A DNA stretch of 5,047 bases from Gammaproteobacteria bacterium (GCA_030632625.1 DAOVUK010000285.1:1-5047), one strand, 5' to 3'; positions 1 through 5,047 are shown, counted from the stretch's first letter. Made by a program: numbers and translations. Notes: generated from the letters alone by a model not told the origin.

Positions 1-171
1 ATTGAGGATGTATTGAACCTTGAGTATTTAATGATTGAAGCTTATAACAAAAATTTAAACAATATCCCGCTAAAATTAGATACACTGGTTATTCCTTCAA
101 CGCCAGATAACCCATTTGAAATTGATGTGGATACCGTTATTAGAATAAAGGCTCAAAGTTATGCATACTAA
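1..171 (+). CDS. 3' end of an unrecognised protein gene (partial)
   Basis: Frame 1 is open from the first base to a TAA at 169-171 and encodes the last 56 residues of a protein that begins outside the window. The visible segment starts IEDVLNLEYLMIEAYNK, continues through KLDTLVIPSTPDNP and ends RIKAQSYAY. It is soluble in character, with no membrane segment and no cysteines. Codon use resembles the next gene, and the frame ends naturally before an inverted repeat, so I take it as a real gene end rather than chance. I do not recognise the family. It is on the same strand as the four genes that follow but separated from the next by 85 bp, so co-transcription is possible but not shown. Confidence 0.6.
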   Translation: MEDVLNLEYLMIEAYNKNLNNIPLKLDTLVIPSTPDNPFEIDVDTVIRIKAQSYAY

Positions 172-178
172 GCCTGTC

Positions 179-201
179 AGTGAAACTGGAAGTATTTCAC
201 T
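179..201. repeat. 7-bp inverted repeat after the partial gene
   Basis: AGTGAAA (179-185) and TTTCACT (195-201) are perfect inverted arms around a 9-nt spacer, 8 bp after the stop of the upstream gene. No clear U-run follows (the next bases are TATATGATAATTATT), so a standard Rho-independent terminator is doubtful. The AT-rich bases at 204-212 contain -10-like words (TATGAT, GATAAT) but no good -35 box is seen at the right distance. It could be an operator for the 257-1192 gene, a weak terminator or chance. Confidence 0.35.
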
Positions 202-256
202 TATATGATAATTATTCTGATCAACTGCTATGTGTTTTTAACTGAGCAAAAAGTCA

Positions 257-1192
257 ATGAGAAAAATAGCGACTAAAGTGTCCAAGAAGCTGAAAAAAGT
301 AAAGGCAAATAAGATTATTGACCTTGGTGAATACCGAAAACAAAGAAAAGAGCTTGAAACCCTGTTTGGTGAGGTGCATACAACAGAAGAATCCATTGAA
401 TCGGGCAAAGATCCCTTACATGCTGTTTATACTCATGCTCAGAATCTTCTGGCAGTATTGGTTGAAATTCTACAGGAAATACCTGAGCCTGCTTTAGACC
501 GTTTCTTTAATACGATAAATGCAGCCCATGAAGAATATCAGCCAACCGGTGGTCCGCCAATGAGCAGTCTCACGGACAGTTACTTTACTTGCTGGCTCAT
601 GTTTGATGTGGCTGTTGGTTTACAGAAAGAAACACTGACCACAGTGATTATTGATCTGGCCAAACAGCTAGGATTACATCAGGAAATGGTGGAAGTCTTT
701 CAGCTTATGCAAAATTCACGAATGGGTATTTATGAATATCTTGGTAATGAGGATGATAAAGTTCTCTTAAGGGAACTGACCAAAGATGAAGTGATTCGTT
801 GTATTTGTCCTGCCGGTCATCAAGGACAATATAAAGGTGAGCTGTGGTTTGCCAGAATTTTACCACCTGTTTTTGGACTGTTTGACTATAGTCTGGTTTT
901 CACTACACCCTATATCTTAATTGCTCCCGAAACTGAATACTGGTTGGGATATTTGAATCGTACTATCAGCAAAAAGAAAACTAAGACTACAGCTGCTTCA
1001 CAGGAAAATCTGATGAAGTATGGACTGTCTGATAACTACTGGAATGAATATATTCATCAAGCCTATGTTAATTTCAAGCCGGAGCTTATTTATCTAAAAG
1101 GTTTACCTGATGTGGGGAATTCAAGACCTCATTTTTCAGATAGTCCAGAGTACAGAGCTATTTTACCGGAAACACAGTTGTTAATTTCATAG
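257..1192 (+). CDS. Hypothetical protein, 311 aa, family not recognised
   Basis: This is a complete open frame from ATG 257 to TAG 1190. No strong Shine-Dalgarno precedes the ATG, but an in-frame TAA lies at 239-241 and the next in-frame Met is at residue 102, so this start is the most reasonable. The first 20 residues are very lysine-rich (MRKIATKVSKKLKKVKANK), which could bind nucleic acid or be a simple basic tail. Residues 52-160 look mostly helical. Residues 182-204 carry a CxCP motif followed by GELWFARILPP, and 213-231 read LVFTTPYILIAPE...WLGY; this looks like a compact beta-rich C-terminal domain. An aromatic-rich stretch with YWNEYIHQAYVNF lies at 261-273. There is no signal peptide or obvious membrane helix. 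It lies 40 bp upstream of the RecD2-like gene on the same strand, so a link to DNA metabolism is possible by context only. Function unknown. Confidence 0.8.
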   Translation: MRKIATKVSKKLKKVKANKIIDLGEYRKQRKELETLFGEVHTTEESIESGKDPLHAVYTHAQNLLAVLVEILQEIPEPALDRFFNTINAAHEEYQPTGGPPMSSLTDSYFTCWLMFDVAVGLQKETLTTVIIDLAKQLGLHQEMVEVFQLMQNSRMGIYEYLGNEDDKVLLRELTKDEVIRCICPAGHQGQYKGELWFARILPPVFGLFDYSLVFTTPYILIAPETEYWLGYLNRTISKKKTKTTAASQENLMKYGLSDNYWNEYIHQAYVNFKPELIYLKGLPDVGNSRPHFSDSPEYRAILPETQLLIS

Positions 1193-1194
1193 CC

Positions 1195-1227
1195 TTGACA
1201 TAATAATAAATAATAGTCTATTTAGAC
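1195..1227 (+). promoter_or_regulatory. Possible promoter/operator before the RecD2-like gene
   Basis: A perfect -35 word TTGACA lies at 1195-1200, three bases after the previous stop codon. At the expected -10 distance there is only a weak match (TCTATT 1217-1222, 16-bp spacer, or TATTTA 1219-1224, 18-bp spacer). That region coincides with a small palindrome, GTCTA (1216-1220)-TT-TAGAC (1223-1227), which could be an operator. If used, transcription would start only a few bases before ATG 1233, giving a nearly leaderless message, which fits the absence of a Shine-Dalgarno there. The TAATAATAAATAAT run between the boxes may make the -35 match less meaningful. No LexA-type CTG-N10-CAG box was found. 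Confidence 0.35.
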
Positions 1228-1232
1228 CTTAT

Positions 1233-3011
1233 ATGAACACCATTAGTGAAACACTGACCGGCATTGTAAACAGAGTCACCTATCATAATCCTGATACAGG
1301 CTGGTCAGTCCTGCGTGTTCAACCCTTTAATTCACCCCAGCAGCAGGAAACGGTCACTGTTCACCAGACTAAAGTATTTGCGGGAGCCACAATAGAGTTT
1401 CGTGGTGCCTGGACGATTGACCATAAGTATGGCCGCCAGTTTAAGGCCACTGAAGCCATTGAGAAAAAACCAGCTACAACGGCAGCTATTGAGAAATATC
1501 TTGGTTCTGGTTTAATTAAAGGAGTGGGTCCCAAAACAGCAAAGAGGATTGTTAATTATTTTCAGAAAGAAACACTGGCTATTTTTGAGAATGATATTAA
1601 CCGGCTGACTGAGGTATCAGGGATAGCCAAAAAGAAGCTTATCATGATTGAGAAAGCCTGGACTGAACACCGTGCTATCAGAGATGTCATGATGTTTCTT
1701 CAGGGGCATGGTATTAGCACTTTGTTTGCGGTGCGGATCTATAAGGAATACGGTGATAAAGCAATCCCAATGGTGACAGAAGATCCTTACCGCCTGGCAA
1801 ATGATTTTTATGGTATTGGTTTCTTCTCTGCTGATAAAGTGGCTTTAAGCATTGGTCTGTCTGAAGACAGTCAGCAACGTATGATTGCTGCAATCAAGCA
1901 TGTTCTTGCAGCCAGTCGTGAACAGGGGCATTGTTATCTGACAGAGCAGCAGATTAATACAGGGATCATTGAATTAATTGAAATGAATCTGGGTGAACGG
2001 TTGCCAGTCTATCTTGAGATCATTAAGTACGCTCATCAGATCAATAAAGGTCAAACGCCTTATATTGACTCACCCTTTAAAAAACCAGCTATTTGGAAGA
2101 ATGGGGCTGATTGCCTGTTTATTGATTCAGATGAAGTGACTAAAGAACAGCTTAGTTTTATAACTAAAGTAAAACGCCACTTTGACTGGAAAACAGCAGA
2201 GCTGGAAACAATTGTTTCAGGGGATGATACACCCTTCGAGTTTCGGGTAGAAGAAGAAATCATGTCAGCCTATGAAGTTGAATTTGTGGTACCCGATAAA
2301 TTCAGGCATGTTGATCTGGAAAAGTTACATAAGACTGAGGCTCAGGTTGATGCATTGAAATCAGTACTAAAGAATATCCATCCCTGGTCTTCACTACACT
2401 ATGGTTTGTCGGCTATTGATATTGTGATCAAACTCTACCTGGACTGGATACCTAAATACCATGGTCATGAAACAGAGATCCAGATCTTAACGCCTATGAC
2501 ACGAGGTAGTCTTGGTACAGCCAACCTGAACAAAGTCATTCAGGCAGTCGCCAACCCGCCTTTAAACGGAAAGAGTCAGCTAAAAATAGGCGAGAGAATA
2601 TTCAGGGAAGGTGATAGAGTGATCCACCGCCGGAATAATTATGATCTGAATGTGTTTAATGGTGATATTGGAAAAATTATAACTATTGATAATGAGGTGT
2701 TGACCTGTGTTGTTTCTTTTTATCCAGATAACAGGGAAGTTAACTACAAGAAAGAAGATATCATGGAACTGGACCTGGCCTACGCAATCACGATCCACAA
2801 AAGTCAGGGCAGTGAGTTTAAGGCTGTGATCATCCCCGTACTCACTCAACATTTTAAAATGCTCTACCGTAATCTAATCTATACTGGATTAACAAGGGCA
2901 AAAGAGCTGGCAGTGTTTGTTGGGACAAGAAAGGCTTTATCTATGGCAATAAGACAACAGGATACCAGTCTGAGGCAAACAGCTTTAAAACAATTGATCA
3001 CAAAAGAATAG
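1233..3011 (+). CDS. recD2: RecD2-like protein with the ATPase core (motifs I-IV) deleted
   Basis: RecD2 proteins are SF1B 5'-3' DNA helicases involved in DNA repair. The N-terminal domain (LTGIVNRVTYHNPDTGWSVL, 8-27) is typical, as are the helix-hairpin-helix stretches (GLIKGVGPKTAKRIV 93-107; LTEVSGIAKKKL 125-136) and YGIGFFSADKVA (193-204). The C-terminal half is also typical: PMTRGSLGTANLN (421-433), the SH3-like/2B region GDRVIHRRNNY...VFNGDIG (460-480), motif V with AYAITIHKSQGSEF (516-529) and motif VI with RNLIYTGLTRAKE (546-558). At about residues 260-264 (near 2010-2025) the text passes from NLGERLPVYLE straight to IIKYAHQINKGQTP, which in relatives lies just after motif IV. No GxGKT, DE or GDxxQLPSV motif exists anywhere, so roughly 200-280 residues are missing. 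Length is 592 against about 700-800 in the family. The frame stays open, so the deletion is in frame. It should not hydrolyse ATP; it is either a dead gene, a DNA-binding remnant or an assembly error. It is followed after 14 bp by an SRAP gene. Confidence 0.88.
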   Translation: MNTISETLTGIVNRVTYHNPDTGWSVLRVQPFNSPQQQETVTVHQTKVFAGATIEFRGAWTIDHKYGRQFKATEAIEKKPATTAAIEKYLGSGLIKGVGPKTAKRIVNYFQKETLAIFENDINRLTEVSGIAKKKLIMIEKAWTEHRAIRDVMMFLQGHGISTLFAVRIYKEYGDKAIPMVTEDPYRLANDFYGIGFFSADKVALSIGLSEDSQQRMIAAIKHVLAASREQGHCYLTEQQINTGIIELIEMNLGERLPVYLEIIKYAHQINKGQTPYIDSPFKKPAIWKNGADCLFIDSDEVTKEQLSFITKVKRHFDWKTAELETIVSGDDTPFEFRVEEEIMSAYEVEFVVPDKFRHVDLEKLHKTEAQVDALKSVLKNIHPWSSLHYGLSAIDIVIKLYLDWIPKYHGHETEIQILTPMTRGSLGTANLNKVIQAVANPPLNGKSQLKIGERIFREGDRVIHRRNNYDLNVFNGDIGKIITIDNEVLTCVVSFYPDNREVNYKKEDIMELDLAYAITIHKSQGSEFKAVIIPVLTQHFKMLYRNLIYTGLTRAKELAVFVGTRKALSMAIRQQDTSLRQTALKQLITKE

Positions 3012-3014
3012 ACC

Positions 3015-3018
3015 AGGA
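3015..3018 (+). promoter_or_regulatory. Ribosome binding site of the SRAP gene
   Basis: AGGA at 3015-3018, in the context CCAGGAAACAACT, sits 7 nt before ATG 3026. It lies in the 14-bp gap after the RecD2-like stop codon. It supports the start that places Cys at position 2, and supports co-transcription with the upstream gene. Confidence 0.6.
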
Positions 3019-3025
3019 AACAACT

Positions 3026-3235
3026 ATGTGCGGTGGCGTTCGCTATACCATAAAAAAAGAAATAATGAGGGTGTTTTTCCCTAACCCTAATGCCAAACTC
3101 CCCATTATTATGAGAGATGGCAATGTATCTTTACTTCCTTGGGGACGAAGGAAAGAACAGACAGGTAATTTGCCCTTAGGTGGCTGGGCAAGGCTTAAAT
3201 CAATTGATCCCGGTAAGTGGGATTACTTAAAATAA
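3026..3235 (+). CDS. SRAP family (YedK/HMCES-like) protein, truncated to N-terminal 69 aa
   Basis: The start MCGGVRYT resembles the SRAP (SOS response-associated peptidase) family. In these proteins Met1 is removed and Cys2 forms a thiazolidine crosslink to abasic sites in single-stranded DNA, shielding them. FFPNPNAKLPI (17-27), LLPWGRRKEQTGNLPLGGWARL (36-57) and IDPGKWDYL match the first third of a short gammaproteobacterial SRAP subgroup as I remember it. The family normally runs to about 200 residues; in E. coli YedK, Glu105 and His160 are also catalytic. Here the frame ends at TAA 3233 right after GKWDYLK, so that part is gone. I found no continuation of SRAP sequence in the other two frames downstream, so a deletion is more likely than a single frameshift. 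It has a good ribosome site and sits 14 bp after the RecD2-like gene, in a plausible repair operon. It is probably non-functional, although Cys2 itself is kept. Confidence 0.75.
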   Translation: MCGGVRYTIKKEIMRVFFPNPNAKLPIIMRDGNVSLLPWGRRKEQTGNLPLGGWARLKSIDPGKWDYLK

Positions 3236-3304
3236 AATAAATAATGTTAGGTGTATGATGGAAAAAACTGAAATTTATATAGAATTTATTTGGTAAATAG
3301 TTCT

Positions 3305-3308
3305 GGAG
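3305..3308 (+). promoter_or_regulatory. Ribosome binding site choosing ATG 3314
   Basis: GGAG at 3305-3308 is 5 nt before ATG 3314. It decides against the in-frame TTG at 3290, which has no Shine-Dalgarno and would place GGAG inside the gene. A second ATG at 3323 is 14 nt away, too far for this site. Confidence 0.55.
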
Positions 3309-3313
3309 TAGAA

Positions 3314-3694
3314 ATGGAACACATGAAATTATATTGGGTTACAACAGAAGATCACCATGAAGACTGGTTCATTATTGCTTCGTCTGAAAAAGAAGCATCT
3401 AAGTTACATGAAGAATTTGAAGGCTATAACTATGGTTCTGCCAGTTCACAAGAAATTCTAAGCATACCCGATAACATTTCAGTTGAGGCAGGTTGGCCAT
3501 CTGAGGAAATTCTTCTCTCTGTTGGAGCAATATTTATCAAAGAAGATGAACCGAGAATAGTAGAAATTAATGGACAACAGTTTATTGAAGGAATGTTGGA
3601 AGCTCATATTAAAGAAATAGATGATGATATTTTTGAATTGCTTGGAGAAAAACGACTTAATCAAACAAAAAGAACAGACCAAACAAAACATTAA
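3314..3694 (+). CDS. Hypothetical small acidic protein, 126 aa
   Basis: From ATG 3314 the product begins MEHMKLYWVTTEDHHEDWFI, with an HHED run (14-17), then a helical stretch ASSEKEASKLHEEFEGY (22-38), a WPSEEILLSVGAIFI segment (61-75) and EINGQQFIEGMLEAHI (84-99). It is rich in Glu and Asp, apart from a Lys/Arg/Thr/Gln tail (NQTKRTDQTKH). The tail is coded by a 9-bp direct repeat, CAAACAAAA, at 3662-3670 and 3680-3688, so it may have grown by slippage. There is no membrane segment or signal peptide. I believe similar proteins occur in gammaproteobacterial accessory regions but know no function. It follows the SRAP fragment by 78 bp of AT-rich DNA with no convincing promoter, so it may belong to the same transcript. 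It appears full length, ending at TAA 3692. Confidence 0.75.
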   Translation: MEHMKLYWVTTEDHHEDWFIIASSEKEASKLHEEFEGYNYGSASSQEILSIPDNISVEAGWPSEEILLSVGAIFIKEDEPRIVEINGQQFIEGMLEAHIKEIDDDIFELLGEKRLNQTKRTDQTKH

Positions 3695-3864
3695 TGTAAG
3701 AAGGTTGAACTCGATTATATATACGTGTAAATGTAAAAATGGACTAACAACCTAATATCCACAAACACCTGATATGAGATGTTCTGCTAGCATGCCTTAG
3801 AAGTTATTTCAATTTAGTATAAAACTCAATCTACAATTACTGCTCATTGTACGTTGCGCTAAAC

Positions 3865-4644
3865 TTAAGTGTAAATACTATCAAAAAATTTATCCCAATA
3901 AGGTACACCTTCAAAATACTCAACAAGGTAATCAATAAAAGTCCTTACACGTGAAGATAAATATCGTGCCGACGGATAAACTGCATAAGCATTTTCATTG
4001 CCCCAATTGTAGTCAGTTAACAAAGGTTGCAGTTTTTTATTTTCAATATATTGATAAACAATAAAACTTGGCAATATACTAAAACCCAAATCATATGAAA
4101 CCATCTCAGCAATAAAATCACCATTACTACAAGAATGGATAATGTGTGGTTTGATACGGGCAGAATGGCCTTTTTTGTTTGAAAAACTGAGATAATCAGA
4201 ACTTAACATATAACCTATCATTGGCAGTTTTTCTAATTCATGCGGTGTTTTTGGCACGCCATATTTTCTTATAAAATTTGGGCTGGCAACTGGGATGAGT
4301 TTAAGCTCAAATAATTTCCTTGCAATCAGTTGTGAGTCTTCCAGTACCCCAATGCGCAGTGACAGATCATAATTATCTTCAATTAAATTAATGTCTCTAT
4401 CATTTAAATCAATATCGATCTGGATCTCAGGATGTTTTTTTATAAAGCCATAAATAATTTTTCCCAAATGCCCCAGGCCAAAAGATAATGGTACGGCCAC
4501 CCTGAGTTTACCTTTAAGCACTTTGTTTTCTCTGGTCACCAATGACTCAACTTCTTCTAAATCATTGAGTAGACCATCAAACAGGGTTGTTATTAGGTGT
4601 TCAAGACCTTGACCAGGACATGGTGCGCCGTAATGCCGCCGCAC
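3865..4644 (-). pseudogene. LysR-type regulator lacking its DNA-binding domain
   Basis: Read on the minus strand, the product is the linker helix plus effector-binding domain of a LysR-type transcriptional regulator, close to the CrgA/AaeR/DhcR type. Seen are LLNDLEEVESLV (25-36), LKGKLRVAVPLSFG (43-56), NYDLSLRIGVLEDSQLIARKL (91-111), VASPNFIRKYGVPKTPHEL (119-137), GFSILPSF (187-194) and VYPSARYLSSRVRTFIDYL (222-240). Family members are about 300 aa with a winged helix-turn-helix in the first 65 or so; here that is absent. The frame stays open to a GTG at 4644, but the first 20 or so codons are antisense to the hydrolase coding region and are not LysR sequence. True homology ends at about 4572-4584. 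The effector domain is otherwise intact with no stop, so the loss looks recent. Without the HTH it cannot act as a normal regulator. Its former target was probably the adjacent hydrolase. Confidence 0.85.
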
Positions 4645-4925
4645 TGGCTCGTACCGCCAAAATTTTTAATATGCCAGTGATATTAACGACTTCTGCCGAA
4701 GAGGGTCCAAATGGTCCGCTGATCCCCCAGGTCACTGGTGAATTACCTAACGCTAAAGTCATACAACGCACTGGTGAGATTGATGCGTTTGACAGCGAAG
4801 AATTTTCCGATGCTGTTGCAGCAACGGGTAGAAAAAATTTAGTTATTGCTGGAATATCAACTGATGTTTGTCTTGCTTTTGCGGCATTAAGTGCAGTTGA
4901 ACGTGGTTATCCAAAAATCTCTTAA
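4587..4925 (+). pseudogene. YcaC-like isochorismatase-family hydrolase fragment, both ends missing
   Basis: The frame from TTG 4587 encodes the middle of a cysteine hydrolase of the isochorismatase superfamily, near E. coli YcaC. Seen are LARTAKIFNMPVILTTSAEEGPNGPLIPQ (20-48), IQRTGEIDAFDSEEF (59-73), and TGRKNLVIAGISTDVCLAFAALSAVERGY (80-108). From recalled YcaC numbering, the catalytic Arg84 and Cys118 correspond to Arg61 and Cys95 here. The catalytic Asp19, in the first strand, lies in the missing N-terminus. After ERGY the family continues with a strand (typically DV..V.DASG) and about 90 more residues; here it reads PKIS and stops at TAA 4923. Homology begins near 4590-4605, where the oppositely oriented LysR homology ends. 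No ribosome site precedes the TTG, so the start is nominal. YcaC itself is about 208 aa. The fragment should be inactive. Confidence 0.83.
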
Positions 4926-4941
4926 AAAATGAAGCGAAATA

Positions 4942-4970
4942 CCCCGTCATTCATGTCGGGGATCAGCCCC
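4942..4970. repeat. Two overlapping GC-rich hairpins after the hydrolase fragment
   Basis: CCCCG (4942-4946) pairs with CGGGG (4957-4961); the intervening bases can add two more pairs after a T-T mismatch, closing a 4-nt loop. GGGG (4958-4961) can instead pair with CCCC (4967-4970) around a 5-nt loop, so the two folds exclude each other. Plus-strand transcripts then run into ATAAAAATATTTTT, not a clean U-run. On the minus strand an uninterrupted T-run appears only about 11 nt after the first hairpin. It may be a weak terminator, or an end of a small repeat element; the sequence does not decide. Confidence 0.35.
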
Positions 4971-5021
4971 ATAAAAATATTTTTAATATTCATTGAATTC
5001 TGTACGTAAATAAGTTATACT
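4971..5021 (+). promoter_or_regulatory. Strong sigma-70 promoter with UP-like AT tract
   Basis: The -35 box TTGAAT is at 4993-4998 (4/6 to TTGACA) and the -10 box TATACT at 5016-5021 (5/6 to TATAAT), with an ideal 17-bp spacer. Directly upstream, 4971-4990 is all A and T and contains the 12-bp palindrome AAAAATATTTTT (4973-4984). It closely resembles the UP-element consensus bound by the RNA polymerase alpha subunit and lies at about the right distance from the predicted start near 5028. Transcription would run rightward out of the window. A promoter this complete is typical of highly expressed or stable-RNA genes, but the downstream gene is not visible. Confidence 0.6.
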
Positions 5022-5030
5022 TTTTCCATA

Positions 5031-5045
5031 CCGTCGGGCTGACGG
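5031..5045 (+). other. Small hairpin at the predicted 5' end of the outgoing transcript
   Basis: CCGTC (5031-5035) and GACGG (5041-5045) form a perfect 5-bp stem with a GGGCT loop, starting about 3 nt after the predicted transcription start. It could be the 5' stem of a non-coding RNA or part of a leader. The window ends two bases later, so its identity cannot be settled. Confidence 0.3.
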
Positions 5046-5047
5046 GA

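Noticed and set aside
2060..2263. Minus-strand open frame of 67 codons inside the RecD2-like gene
   Set aside because: Antisense to a well-supported coding region, with low-complexity Ser-rich text and no family resemblance.
2580..2852. Minus-strand open frame of 90 codons
   Set aside because: Antisense to motif V and the SH3-like region of the RecD2-like protein; a shadow frame.
3255..3296. 13-codon frame MMEKTEIYIEFIW before the 126-aa gene, as a leader peptide
   Set aside because: Too short, no attenuator structure around it and no recognisable regulatory codons.
3290..3313. TTG start 8 codons upstream for the 126-aa gene
   Set aside because: No ribosome site before TTG 3290, while GGAG is correctly placed for ATG 3314.
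3479..3691. Minus-strand open frame of 70 codons
   Set aside because: Antisense to the 126-aa gene; Phe/Ile/Asn-rich text typical of a complement reading.
3695..3864. Possible terminator or integron attC-like site between convergent genes
   Set aside because: AGGTTG (3702-3707) and CAACCT (3748-3753) are 40 nt apart with no U-run; no proper pair of attC core sites was found. I see nothing supportable in this 170-bp gap.
4587..4644. Overlap of LysR and hydrolase frames as a true overlapping gene pair
   Set aside because: The overlapping codons of the LysR frame are antisense to conserved hydrolase codons and are not LysR-like; the overlap is a by-product of the junction.
5028..5047. Start of tmRNA, RNase P RNA or 4.5S RNA
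   Set aside because: The 20 visible bases do not match the 5' ends of these RNAs as I recall them; too little sequence to assign.
1..5047. CRISPR array, tRNA or IS element with terminal repeats and transposase
   Set aside because: No regularly spaced repeats, no cloverleaf with CCA-like end and no transposase or integrase coding sequence seen on either strand.

Overview
The window is AT-rich bacterial DNA. Protein signatures (a RecD2-type helicase, a short SRAP protein beginning MCGGVRY, a LysR regulator of the CrgA/AaeR/DhcR type and a YcaC-like hydrolase) point to a gammaproteobacterium. This placement rests on family resemblance recalled from memory, not on a search. The gene content and several damaged genes suggest an accessory or decaying region rather than core chromosome.

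Layout, left to right: the 3' end of an unrecognised gene (1-171, +); a 7-bp inverted repeat (179-201); a complete 311-residue protein of unknown function (257-1192, +); a possible -35 box and a small palindrome directly upstream of a RecD2-like gene (1233-3011, +); the N-terminal third of an SRAP (YedK/HMCES) protein (3026-3235, +); a 126-residue acidic protein of unknown function (3314-3694, +); a 170-bp gap with nothing recognisable; a LysR-type regulator that has lost its DNA-binding domain (3865 to about 4575, -); head to head with it, a YcaC-like isochorismatase-family hydrolase fragment lacking both ends (about 4590-4911, +). The last 120 bp hold small hairpins and a strong-looking sigma-70 promoter with an UP-like AT tract, firing rightward out of the window.

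Functional reading: the left 3.7 kb resembles a DNA-repair cassette (helicase plus abasic-site crosslinking protein) with two unknown companions, all on one strand. The RecD2-like protein is open throughout, but jumps from its N-terminal/HhH region straight to the sequence that normally follows helicase motif IV. Walker A, Walker B and motif III are therefore absent and it cannot be a normal ATP-driven helicase. The SRAP gene keeps Cys2 but stops after 69 codons. On the right, a regulator and its probable divergently transcribed target have been joined by loss of the shared promoter and both 5' ends. The main story is repeated clean deletion in neighbouring genes. I see no convincing new defence or mobile system; the two unknown proteins flanking the repair pair are the best candidates for undescribed function.
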